This document shows, piece after piece, positions 31,505 through 40,338 of a stretch of 64,000 bases of DNA (the stretch's first letter is position 1; the number at the start of each line of letters is the position of its first letter). The stretch spans positions 14,722 to 78,721 of the forward strand of contig NZ_BMMU01000007.1 in NCBI RefSeq assembly GCF_014646095.1. The letters run 5' to 3'. Both the position numbers and the translations under genes were made by a program. Under the pieces are notes generated by a model. The model was not told the origin of the DNA. It did not search any database and saw only the letters and a list, made by a program, of their open reading frames with translations. Source of the DNA: Streptomyces lacrimifluminis. Its GTDB lineage: Bacteria > Actinomycetota > Actinomycetes > Streptomycetales > Streptomycetaceae.

Positions 31505-31780
31505 TTACTTGCGGGCGCCCTCACCGGCCTCGCTGTCGGCGGCCTCCTCGGCGGACTGCTGCTTGGGGATCTCGACGCCCTCGGTGGCGGGCACGACGAC
31601 GGCTTCCGTCTTCTCCGCCGTGGTCTCCGTCACGGCATCGCTGCCGGCCTCCGGTGACCCCTTCGCCGCTTCCGTCTCCTCCGCCGCAGGCTCGTCCGTC
31701 ACGACGACGGCCTGCTCGTCGGCGGTCGACGCCTCCTCCGTGGTCTTCGACCGTCCGAGAAGCCGTGCAAAAACACCCAT
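31505..31780 (-). CDS. Small acidic disordered protein
   Basis: A 91-residue hypothetical protein with a short basic, hydrophobic start (GVFARLLGRSK) followed by about 75 residues rich in Glu, Ala, Thr and Val, without predicted globular structure. Start ATG 31780 has a clear GGAG site 6 bases upstream. It precedes the antitoxin-like gene by 23 bases on the same strand, so the two form a small operon. I do not recognise a family. Confidence 0.65.
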   Translation of the reverse strand: MGVFARLLGRSKTTEEASTADEQAVVVTDEPAAEETEAAKGSPEAGSDAVTETTAEKTEAVVVPATEGVEIPKQQSAEEAADSEAGEGARK

Positions 31781-31961
31781 ATCCACTCCATATGTTACTC
31801 GTGCGGGCGAAATCCCGCGTCGCCCGGTGCGTCCGTTTGCGTCGCCCCCGTCACCGCCTCCCGAATCCGGCGGCGCGAACCTCGCAACTGGCAACGACCC
31901 CGGATCCCCGCCGTCACGTCGCTCGTTCGAGGAGGGGTCCCGGGTTTGCGAGACTGTGGCG

Positions 31962-32900
31962 GTGAGCAGCGCAGCCCCCACCCCACGAGTCATCGCCGTC
32001 GTCGGCCCCACCGCAGCCGGAAAGTCCGATCTGGGCGTCTTCCTCGCTCAGCGTCTCGGCGGCGAGGTCGTCAACGCCGACTCGATGCAGCTGTACCGAG
32101 GGATGGACATCGGCACCGCCAAGTTGACGCCCGAGGAGCGCGGCGGCATCCCGCACCACCTCCTGGACATCTGGGACGTGACCGACGCGGCGAGCGTCGC
32201 CGAATACCAGCGGCTCGCACGCGAACGGATCGACGCTCTGCTCGCCGCGGGGCGCTGGCCGGTCCTGGTCGGCGGTTCCGGTCTGTACATCCGGGGAGCC
32301 GTCGACAACCTGGAGTTTCCCGGCACCGATCCCGAGGTCAGGGCCCGTCTGGAGGAGGAGCTCGCCCTGCGCGGATCCGGGGCTCTGCACGCCCGCCTGG
32401 CCGCCGCCGACCCCGAGGCCGCGCAGGCGATCCTGCCCAGCAACGGCCGCCGTATCGTCCGGGCCCTGGAGGTCATCGAGATCACCGGCAAGCCCTTCAC
32501 GGCCAACCTTCCGGGCCACGACTCCGTGTACGACACCGTGCAGATCGGCGTCGACGTGTCCCGCCCCGAGCTGGACGAGCGCATCGCCCGCCGGGTCGAC
32601 CGGATGTGGGCGGCGGGGCTCGTGGACGAGGTGCGCGCGCTGGAGGCGCACGGCCTGCGCGAGGGGCTCACGGCATCGCGCGCGCTGGGCTATCAGCAGG
32701 TGCTCGCGGCGCTCGCCGGGGAGTGCGACGAGGACCACGCGCGTGCCGAGACCGTGCGTGCCACCAAGCGCTTCGCGCGCCGTCAGGATTCGTGGTTCAG
32801 GCGCGATCCCCGGGTGCACTGGTTGAGTGGGGCTGCGGCGGATCTCACAGAACTTCCGCACCTCGCACTGGCGTTGGTCGAACGACCGGTCACAGCCTGA
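31962..32900 (+). CDS. miaA: tRNA dimethylallyltransferase MiaA
   Basis: Transfers dimethylallyl to N6 of A37 in tRNAs reading UNN codons. P-loop GPTAAGKSDL is near residue 15, the DSMQLYRGMDIGTAK motif follows, and the conserved R-x-Y/F-A-R-R-Q segment is TKRFARRQDSWFRRD. GTG 31962 gives 312 residues, the length expected for Streptomyces; GTG 31956 is an alternative two codons upstream. Acts before MiaB on the same base. Confidence 0.96.
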   Translation: MSSAAPTPRVIAVVGPTAAGKSDLGVFLAQRLGGEVVNADSMQLYRGMDIGTAKLTPEERGGIPHHLLDIWDVTDAASVAEYQRLARERIDALLAAGRWPVLVGGSGLYIRGAVDNLEFPGTDPEVRARLEEELALRGSGALHARLAAADPEAAQAILPSNGRRIVRALEVIEITGKPFTANLPGHDSVYDTVQIGVDVSRPELDERIARRVDRMWAAGLVDEVRALEAHGLREGLTASRALGYQQVLAALAGECDEDHARAETVRATKRFARRQDSWFRRDPRVHWLSGAAADLTELPHLALALVERPVTA

Positions 32901-33008
32901 TCACGTCATGGCATCGGGACGCTCCGGCCGTCATCCAGGCCTCCGGCGCCGTGCCATCATCGAGCTTCGATCGACCAAGTGGAGTCCGAGTTGGGAGGGC
33001 GCGTGGCG

Positions 33009-33497
33009 ATGGAGGCCGGCCCTCGCGACACCGCACAAGGCGCGGGACACGTCACAGGTGACGGTGGCGAAACGGAACGGGACGAGGATCGTCTGAGCCC
33101 CGACGGGCCCGACGAGACACAGGGCGGCGTGACCGCCGACGGACCCGAACCGGACGAGATGTTTCTCGGCCCCGAGGTCGAGGTCGAACTCCGACCGCAG
33201 CGCCGCCTGCGCATCTGGCAGCTCGCCCCGATCGTGGTCCTGGCAGCGCTCGGCTCCCTGATGTTCGCCTTCCCGCTGGCGTTCGACTTCGGCGACAGCG
33301 GAGCCGTGATCGCCATGCTGGGGCTGCTCATCTGCTCCTGCGCGGCGGGCTGGGGCATGATGGCCGCCCGCCGGGTCGGCTACACGGCCCCGGGCCTCGG
33401 TGAGGGCCGGCGGGACTGGCGGGTCGTGCTGGCGTACGTCGTGATGGTGGTCGTGGTCATCGGGCTCGCCGTGTGGAGAGTGGCCCGGCTGCGCTAG
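33009..33497 (+). CDS. Conserved hypothetical membrane protein
   Basis: A 162-residue protein with an acidic, disordered first 75 residues followed by three membrane segments (LAPIVVLAALGSLMFAF; AVIAMLGLLICSCAAGWGMMA; VVLAYVVMVVVVIGLAVW). ATG 33009 is chosen because GGGAGGG lies 9 bases upstream; GTG 33003 and 32979 are possible. It lies between miaA and dapF. No function can be inferred. Confidence 0.75.
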   Translation: MEAGPRDTAQGAGHVTGDGGETERDEDRLSPDGPDETQGGVTADGPEPDEMFLGPEVEVELRPQRRLRIWQLAPIVVLAALGSLMFAFPLAFDFGDSGAVIAMLGLLICSCAAGWGMMAARRVGYTAPGLGEGRRDWRVVLAYVVMVVVVIGLAVWRVARLR

Positions 33498-33586
33498 TTC
33501 CGATGCCGGACCGGCCGGTTGTTTCCGGCCCGGCCTGTGAACCAAGCGCGACCCGGCGTGTCGTACCCACCCCGTACGATCGAGGA

Positions 33587-34456
33587 ATGAGCACGCGGAT
33601 CGCCTTCCTCAAGGGGCACGGGACCGAGAACGACTTCGTGATCGTTCCCGATCCCGAGAACCTCATCGACCTCTCTCCGGCCGCCGTCGCCACCCTGTGC
33701 GACCGGCGTGCGGGCATCGGGGGTGACGGGCTGCTGCACGTCGTGCGGTCCGCCGCGCATCCCGAGGCCAGGGGCATGGCGGCCGAGGCGGAGTGGTTCA
33801 TGGACTACCGCAATGGCGACGGCTCGATCGCGGAGATGTGCGGCAACGGCGTGCGGGTCTTCGCGCGCTATCTCCAGCGGGCCGGGCAGGCGACCGAGGG
33901 GGACCTCAAGGTCGCCACGCGCGGGGGTGTGAAGAGCGTGCACATCGCCAAGGAGGGCGACGTCACCGTCGGTATGGGCAAGGCGCTCTTCCCCGAAGGG
34001 GAGGTCACTGTGTGTGTCGACGAGCGCAGCTGGCCCGCGCGGAACGTGAACATGGGCAACCCGCACGCGGTCGCCTTCGTGGACGATCTCGCACACGCCG
34101 GGAACCTGTTCGCCGCGCCGCCGTTCAGCCCGGCCTCCGTGTATCCGGACGGGGTCAACGTCGAGTTCGTTGTCGACCGGGGTCCGCGACACGTCGCCCT
34201 GCGGGTGCACGAGCGCGGCGCCGGTGAGACCCGCTCGTGCGGCACGGGCGCGTGTGCCGTCGCCGTGGCCGCCGCCCGGCGGGACGGAGCCGACCCGGCC
34301 GTGACCGGGACGCCGGTGACGTACACCGTCGATGTGCCCGGTGGGCGCCTGGTGATCACCGAGAGGGCCGACGGTGAGATCGAGATGACAGGGCCCGCGG
34401 TGATCGTCGCCGAGGGAGAGATCGACGCGGAGTGGCTGGAAAGGCCGGCGAAGTGA
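33587..34456 (+). CDS. dapF: Diaminopimelate epimerase
   Basis: Converts L,L- to meso-diaminopimelate for lysine and peptidoglycan synthesis. The two catalytic cysteines are in AEMCGNGVRVFARY and ETRSCGTGACAVAVA. Length 289 is normal. Start ATG 33587 (STRIAFLKGHGTENDF) follows CGAGGA. A TACGAT -10-like hexamer lies 6 bases before the start. Confidence 0.96.
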   Translation: MSTRIAFLKGHGTENDFVIVPDPENLIDLSPAAVATLCDRRAGIGGDGLLHVVRSAAHPEARGMAAEAEWFMDYRNGDGSIAEMCGNGVRVFARYLQRAGQATEGDLKVATRGGVKSVHIAKEGDVTVGMGKALFPEGEVTVCVDERSWPARNVNMGNPHAVAFVDDLAHAGNLFAAPPFSPASVYPDGVNVEFVVDRGPRHVALRVHERGAGETRSCGTGACAVAVAAARRDGADPAVTGTPVTYTVDVPGGRLVITERADGEIEMTGPAVIVAEGEIDAEWLERPAK

Positions 34457-34754
34457 AGCGGTTCATGGCTTGATTTCGCAGGCCAGGGATCCCTTCGGGT
34501 GCGGAAACGCAACCTCTGGGGTCCCCAGTGGCTCCAATGCGTGGTTGATCTCGACTCGGGTGGCCTGGAAGCGCGGGCACCCGAACCGTCGCTCGAATGG
34601 GTGATCCGTTTCACGCTCGACGAGAGGTGGTCAGTCGCGCGTGGTGGGCTCGGTAGCATCAAGCACCGGCCCGGACGGGGGAACAACGCCATCCCCTGAG
34701 CCGTCGTCCGCCATGGGGCATCCCGTCCGCCGGTCCAGGTAGCCGGAGGTGCCC

Positions 34755-37007
34755 ATGAGTGCGGAGGCCACGAATCCCGCGAGCCCAGGTGCTGTGACGT
34801 CCTCGCCCAAGCTCGCGGCCTCGCTGGAACAGGACGGGACCCCGTCGCCCCGCCGGCGGACCCGCCCCCGGATCGATCTGCGCCGACTGGGCAGGGCCGC
34901 GTTCCTCGGCTCCGCCACCCGCGACCGGCTGCCCGACGCCATCGGCCACGTCGTCGAGGCGCACCGCGCCCACCACCCCGACGCCGACCTGGAGCCGCTG
35001 CGCCGGGCCTACGTCCTGGCTGAGTCCTCGCACCGGGGCCAGATGCGCAAGAGCGGCGAGCCGTACATCACGCACCCGCTCGCCGTGACCCTGATCCTCG
35101 CCGAACTCGGCGCGGAGACCACGACCTTGACGGCGTCTCTGCTCCACGACACCGTCGAGGACACCGATGTGACGCTGGATCAGGTCGGCGAGGAGTTCGG
35201 CGCCGAGGTCCGCTACATCGTCGACGGCGTGACGAAGCTGGAGAAGGTCGACTACGGTGCCGCCGCCGAGCCCGAGACCTTCCGCAAGATGCTGGTCGCC
35301 ACCGGGAACGACGTCCGCGTGATGTCGATCAAACTCGCCGACCGGCTGCACAACATGCGCACCCTGGGCGTGATGCGCCCCGAGAAACAGGAGCGCATCG
35401 CGAAGGTGACCCGGGACGTGCTCATCCCGCTCGCCGAGCGGCTCGGCGTCCAGGCGCTCAAGACCGAACTGGAAGACCTGGTCTTCGCGATCCTGCACCC
35501 CGATGAGTACCGGCACACCCGGGAGTTGATCGTCGAGAACGCCGCCCGCGCGGACGACCCGCTCGCCGAGATCGCCGACGAGGTGCGCGCGGTACTGCGC
35601 GACTCGGGGATCCAGGCCGAAGTCCTCATCCGGCCACGGCACTTCGTGTCCCTGCACCGGGCGTCGCGCAAACGCGGCTCGCTGCGCGGTTCCGACTTCG
35701 GGCGGGTCCTGGTGCTCGTCAACGAGGACGCCGACTGCTACGGCGTACTGGGCGAGCTCCACACCTGTATGACGCCCGTGGTCTCGGAGTTCAAGGACTT
35801 CATCGCCGTACCCAAGTTCAACCTCTACCAGTCGCTGCACACCGCCGTCGCCCGTGCGGACGGCCAGGTCGCCGAAGTGCTCATCCGTACCCACCAGATG
35901 CACAAGGCGGCCGAGGCCGGTGTCATCGCGCTCGGCAATCCCTACGCTCCTCCTTCGGAGGAGCAGGGCGACAGCGACGGGGCGCGGACCGACCTCGACG
36001 ACGACGGCGAGCGCATCGACCCCACCCGGCCCGGCTGGCTCTCCCGTCTCCTCGACTGGCAGGAGGCCGCGCCCGACCCCGACACCTTCTGGTCCACCCT
36101 GCGCGAGGACCTCGCCCAGGACCGTGAGATCACCGTCTTCCGGGCCGACGGGGGTTCGCTGGGGCTGCCCGAGGGCGCGAGTTGCGTGGACGCCGCGTAC
36201 GCGCAGTACGGGGAAGACGCGCACGCCTGTATCGGCGCCCGCGTCAACGGCCGGCTGGCGACGCTGAGCACGGTCCTGCGGGACGGCGACACCGTTCAGC
36301 TCCTCATGGGGCAGGACCCGGCCTCCGAGCCCTCCAGGGAGTGGCTGGAGCACGCGCGCACACCCGTCGCCAGGATCGCCATCCAGCGCTGGCTGGCCGC
36401 CCATCCGGCACACAGCGATCCGGTGGACGTGCCGCCGAGGCCCTCCGGTGACCTCTCGGCGGTCGAGGAGTCCACCGCCGAGTCCACCGCCGAGGCTGCC
36501 CGAGCGGCCGTCGGCGCCCGCTCGGCCCAGGAGGGTGCCGGGTCCTCCGACCCCGCCGCGACCGCTGTCGTCGACCAGCCCGGCGCGACCGTACGGCTCG
36601 CCGGCTGCTGTACGCCCGTACCGCCCGACGAGGTCACCGGATTCGCCGTGCGCGGGGGAGTGGTGACCGTTCACCGCGTGGAGTGTGCCGGGGTGGCGCA
36701 CATGAAGAGCACAGGGCGCGCGGAGGTCGGCGTGCACTGGGGGGACACCACCGAGGCCAGGGTCACCCTGGTCGCCGAATCGTTCGGGCGGCCCCATCTG
36801 CTGGCCGACCTCACGGAAGCCATCGCCCTGGAGGGCGTCGCGATCGTCTCGGCGACCGTCGAACCCCCAAGCCAGCAGCGCGTACGCCACACCTACACAC
36901 TCCAACTCCCGGACGCGGCGCACCTTCCGGCCCTCATGCGGGCCATGCGCAATGTGCCGGGTGTGTACGACGTGAGCCGGGCGCAGCATCACGTGGCGCT
37001 TCCCTGA
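34755..37007 (+). CDS. rshA: RelA/SpoT homologue RshA
   Basis: A 750-residue (p)ppGpp hydrolase/synthetase family protein. The HD hydrolase domain is complete (GEPYITHPLAV, LLHDTVEDTDV, KLADRLHNMRTL). The synthetase domain is recognisable (EFKDFIAVPKFNLYQSLHT, AEVLIRTHQMHKAAEAGV) but departs at the G-loop (RPRHFVSLHRAS) and RI/RC strand (SDFGRVLVL). TGS and zinc-finger/ACT regions follow, with an Ala/Glu linker near residues 555-600. It appears to be the second Streptomyces Rsh enzyme besides RelA, which is not in this window. ATG 34755 follows GGAGG by 5 bases. Confidence 0.9.
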   Translation: MSAEATNPASPGAVTSSPKLAASLEQDGTPSPRRRTRPRIDLRRLGRAAFLGSATRDRLPDAIGHVVEAHRAHHPDADLEPLRRAYVLAESSHRGQMRKSGEPYITHPLAVTLILAELGAETTTLTASLLHDTVEDTDVTLDQVGEEFGAEVRYIVDGVTKLEKVDYGAAAEPETFRKMLVATGNDVRVMSIKLADRLHNMRTLGVMRPEKQERIAKVTRDVLIPLAERLGVQALKTELEDLVFAILHPDEYRHTRELIVENAARADDPLAEIADEVRAVLRDSGIQAEVLIRPRHFVSLHRASRKRGSLRGSDFGRVLVLVNEDADCYGVLGELHTCMTPVVSEFKDFIAVPKFNLYQSLHTAVARADGQVAEVLIRTHQMHKAAEAGVIALGNPYAPPSEEQGDSDGARTDLDDDGERIDPTRPGWLSRLLDWQEAAPDPDTFWSTLREDLAQDREITVFRADGGSLGLPEGASCVDAAYAQYGEDAHACIGARVNGRLATLSTVLRDGDTVQLLMGQDPASEPSREWLEHARTPVARIAIQRWLAAHPAHSDPVDVPPRPSGDLSAVEESTAESTAEAARAAVGARSAQEGAGSSDPAATAVVDQPGATVRLAGCCTPVPPDEVTGFAVRGGVVTVHRVECAGVAHMKSTGRAEVGVHWGDTTEARVTLVAESFGRPHLLADLTEAIALEGVAIVSATVEPPSQQRVRHTYTLQLPDAAHLPALMRAMRNVPGVYDVSRAQHHVALP

Positions 37008-37076
37008 GGCACCCGTTCGGGTGGGTCCGGCGCGAGTCGGCGCCCTCCGGCGGCCGGGCGCTGGTAGCGGTGGTGC

Positions 37077-38531
37077 ATGCTGCTCAACCCCCGTACCCGG
37101 TTCACGTCGGCGCTGCTCGCCTCCGCCGTCTCCGTCTGCCTCGTCGCCGCGAGTGCCCCCGCGGCGCCCCTGGGCGTCGGCGACCGCCTCTTCCCGTACC
37201 TGGGCAACCCCGGGTACGACGTGGCGTCGTACGACCTCGCCTTCAGCTACCCCGGAACCAACGCCAAGCCGTTGTCCGCCGTCACGACCATCGACGCCTG
37301 GACGACCACCGAGCTCGAACAGATCAACCTCGACTTCGCCCATGGCACGGTCGGGTCGGTCGAGGTCGACGGTGAGCCCGCGTCGTTCACCAGTGCGGGC
37401 GAGGACCTGGTGGTGACGCCCCGGGAGCCGCTGCCCGCCGGGAGCTGGATGCGGATCACCGTGCGCCACACCAGCGACCCCGTGTCCGCGGCCGGCCGGG
37501 ACGGTGGCTGGGTGCGGACCAAGGACGGGCTCGCGATGGCCAACCAGGCCGATGTCGCGCACCTGGTGTTCCCGTGCAACGACCATCCCTCCGACAAGGC
37601 GATGTTCACCATCAGGGTCACCGCCCCGAACGGCTACACGGCGGTGGCCAACGGTCTGCCCACCGGCGTGGACCGGGTGGGCGGGGCCACCACCTGGACG
37701 TACCGCACCCAGAACCCCATGGCCACCGAACTGGCCCAGGTGTCCATCGGCCGATCCACCGTCGTGCACCGCACCGGGCCGCACGGACTGCCCCTGCGCG
37801 ATGTCGTGCCCACCAAGGACCGCGCGCTGCTCGAACCGTGGCTGAAGAAGACGCCCGCGCAGATCGAGTGGATGGAGAGCAAGGTCGGCCGCTACCCGTT
37901 CGAGACGTACGGGCTGCTCGTGGCCGAGGCGTCGACCGGCTTCGAACTGGAGACGCAGACACTCTCTCTCTTCGAGAGAGACCTGTTCACCGAGCCCGCG
38001 TACCCCGAGTGGTACGTCGACTCGATCATGGTGCACGAACTGGCCCACCAGTGGTTCGGCGACAGCGTCAGCCCGCGCACCTGGTCCGACCTGTGGCTCA
38101 ACGAAGGACACGCCACCTGGTACGAGGCCCTGTACGCGGAGGAGGAGGCGGGCCGGAAACTGGTCGACCGGATGAAGGCGGCGTACGGCGCCTCCGACCG
38201 CTGGCGGGCCGCCGGCGGACCACCGGCCGCCCCCAAGCCGCCCAAGCCCGGCCAGAAGATCGGCATCTTCCGTCCGAACGTCTACGACGGGTCCGCCCTC
38301 GCCCTCTACGCCCTGCGCCAGGAGATCGGCCGCCCGGCGTTCGAACGGGTCGAGGAGGCATGGGTCGGTCTTCATAAGGACGGCGTCGCGGGCACCGCCG
38401 ACTTCGAGCGCCTCGCCTCCGACATCGCGGGGCGGGATCTGAGCGCGTTCTTCCAGGCATGGCTGTACGCGGAGAAGACGCCGCCGATGCCCGGGCACCC
38501 GGACTGGAAGTCCGTCGCGCCGACGGCATAG
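37077..38531 (+). CDS. Secreted M1-family zinc metallopeptidase
   Basis: A 484-residue aminopeptidase-like protein with a signal peptide (FTSALLASAVSVCLVAASAPAAP, cited in part). The gluzincin motif HELAHQWFGD and the third zinc ligand 18 residues later (WLNEGHATWYE) are intact. The usual GAMEN exopeptidase motif appears as STGFELETQT, so the exopeptidase specificity may differ. It is shorter than classical aminopeptidase N (about 850) because the C-terminal ERAP-like domain is absent, as in other short Streptomyces M1 enzymes. Confidence 0.88.
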   Translation: MLLNPRTRFTSALLASAVSVCLVAASAPAAPLGVGDRLFPYLGNPGYDVASYDLAFSYPGTNAKPLSAVTTIDAWTTTELEQINLDFAHGTVGSVEVDGEPASFTSAGEDLVVTPREPLPAGSWMRITVRHTSDPVSAAGRDGGWVRTKDGLAMANQADVAHLVFPCNDHPSDKAMFTIRVTAPNGYTAVANGLPTGVDRVGGATTWTYRTQNPMATELAQVSIGRSTVVHRTGPHGLPLRDVVPTKDRALLEPWLKKTPAQIEWMESKVGRYPFETYGLLVAEASTGFELETQTLSLFERDLFTEPAYPEWYVDSIMVHELAHQWFGDSVSPRTWSDLWLNEGHATWYEALYAEEEAGRKLVDRMKAAYGASDRWRAAGGPPAAPKPPKPGQKIGIFRPNVYDGSALALYALRQEIGRPAFERVEEAWVGLHKDGVAGTADFERLASDIAGRDLSAFFQAWLYAEKTPPMPGHPDWKSVAPTA

Positions 38532-38711
38532 CGCCACGGAATAACACCGTGACGAGACGGGGCGTGCCGTGCGACCATCTTCAGGTCGGCGGCACCGCCC
38601 CCGGCCTCACGGGACGGGTTCCGGGAATCTCACGGGACGCTCGTGCGTTGTGCTCGGTGACGGGGCTCGCTCCGTCACCACACACGGAAACCCCATCGAC
38701 GTAAGGACCCA

Positions 38712-40208
38712 ATGACCTCCTCTTCTTCCCCTTCCCAGGACACTGAGCGCCTCGCGCACACCTACCCCGAAGGTCTTCGGGCCGATGCCCTGATGGAAGA
38801 GGACGTCGCCTGGAGCCACGAGATCGACGGAGACCGGGACGGCGACCAGTTCGACCGCTCCGAGCGCGCCGCCCTGCGCCGCGTGGCGGGCCTCTCCACC
38901 GAGCTCGAGGACGTCACCGAGGTCGAGTACCGCCAGCTCCGCCTGGAGCGGGTCGTGCTCGTCGGCGTGTGGACCACGGGGACGGTCCGGGACGCGGACA
39001 ACTCCCTCGCCGAGCTCGCCGCCCTCGCGGAGACCGCGGGCGCGCTCGTGCTCGACGGCGTCGTCCAGCGCCGCGACAAGCCCGACGCGGCAACCTACAT
39101 CGGCTCCGGCAAGGCCAACGAACTACGGGACATCGTCCTGGAGACGGGCGCGGACACCGTCATCTGCGACGGTGAGCTGAGCCCGGGCCAGCTGATCCAC
39201 CTCGAAGACGTCGTCAAGGTCAAGGTCATCGACCGTACGGCCCTGATCCTCGACATCTTCGCCCAGCACGCCAAGTCGCGGGAGGGCAAGGCGCAGGTCG
39301 CGCTCGCGCAGATGCAGTACATGCTGCCGAGGCTCCGCGGCTGGGGTCAGTCGCTGTCCCGTCAGATGGGCGGCGGCAAGGGCGGCGGCCTCGCCACCCG
39401 TGGTCCCGGTGAGACCAAGATCGAGACGGACCGGCGCCGGATCCGCGAGAAGATGGCGAAGATGCGCCGCGAGATCGCGGAGATGAAGACCGGCCGCGAC
39501 ATCCAGCGTCAGGTGCGCCGCCGCAACAAGGTGCCCTCGGTAGCCATCGCCGGTTACACCAACGCGGGCAAGTCGTCGTTGCTCAACCGCCTCACGGGCG
39601 CGGGTGTCCTGGTCGAGAACTCCCTGTTCGCGACCCTCGACCCGACCGTGCGCCGGACGGAGACGCCGGGTGGGCGCCTCTACACGCTGGCGGACACCGT
39701 CGGCTTCGTACGGCACCTGCCGCACCACCTCGTCGAGGCGTTCCGCTCCACGATGGAGGAGGTCGGCGACTCCGACCTGATCCTGCACGTGGTCGACGGT
39801 TCGCACCCGACGCCGGAGGAGCAGCTGGCCGCCGTGCGCGAGGTCATCAGGGATGTCGGCGCCACCGGCGTACCCGAGATCGTTGTGATCAACAAGGCGG
39901 ACGCGGCGGACCCGCTGACGCTCCAGCGGCTGATGCGGATGGAGACGCGTTCGATCGCGGTGTCCGCCCGCACCGGTCAGGGCATCGACGAACTGCTCGC
40001 GCTGATCGACCATGAGCTGCCCCGGCCCTCGGTCGAGATCGAGGCGCTCGTGCCGTACACCCACGGCCAGTTGATTGCCCGTGCCCACACCGAGGGCGAG
40101 GTGATCTCCGAGGAGCACACCGCGGAGGGCACCCTGCTCAAGGCGCGGGTGCACGAGGAGTTGGCGGCGGAACTGGCGCCGTACGTTCCGGCGGCAGCGG
40201 CGCTTTAG
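38712..40208 (+). CDS. hflX: Ribosome-associated GTPase HflX
   Basis: GTPase that binds and splits stalled or inactive 70S ribosomes. It has an N-terminal HflX domain (VVQRRDKPDAATYIGSGKANEL landmark), a coiled arginine-rich linker, then G1 GYTNAGKSS, G3 DTVGF, G4 NKAD and G5 SARTG, with a C-terminal domain. Length 498. ATG 38712 is followed by a Ser-rich start; an AAGGA site precedes it. A strong hairpin lies 95 bases downstream. Confidence 0.95.
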   Translation: MTSSSSPSQDTERLAHTYPEGLRADALMEEDVAWSHEIDGDRDGDQFDRSERAALRRVAGLSTELEDVTEVEYRQLRLERVVLVGVWTTGTVRDADNSLAELAALAETAGALVLDGVVQRRDKPDAATYIGSGKANELRDIVLETGADTVICDGELSPGQLIHLEDVVKVKVIDRTALILDIFAQHAKSREGKAQVALAQMQYMLPRLRGWGQSLSRQMGGGKGGGLATRGPGETKIETDRRRIREKMAKMRREIAEMKTGRDIQRQVRRRNKVPSVAIAGYTNAGKSSLLNRLTGAGVLVENSLFATLDPTVRRTETPGGRLYTLADTVGFVRHLPHHLVEAFRSTMEEVGDSDLILHVVDGSHPTPEEQLAAVREVIRDVGATGVPEIVVINKADAADPLTLQRLMRMETRSIAVSARTGQGIDELLALIDHELPRPSVEIEALVPYTHGQLIARAHTEGEVISEEHTAEGTLLKARVHEELAAELAPYVPAAAAL

Positions 40209-40302
40209 GCTCCGCCGGGTCGGGCGTTCGTCCGCGGGTTCGTTGTGGCTGGTCGCGCCCACGCGGCGGAGCCGCAAATTGACACAGCCCCGCGCCCCTG
40301 AA

Positions 40303-40333
40303 CAGGCCCCCATGCCTTCGGCATGGGGGCCTG
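40303..40333. terminator. Bidirectional terminator, hflX / protease
   Basis: CAGGCCCCCATGC and GCATGGGGGCCTG form a perfect 13-bp stem around CTTCG between convergent genes. Confidence 0.85.
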
Positions 40334-40338
40334 TCGCG

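Noticed and set aside
34659..38537. 1290-codon antisense frame across rshA and the M1 peptidase
   Set aside because: Same shadow effect; both sense genes have clear catalytic motifs.
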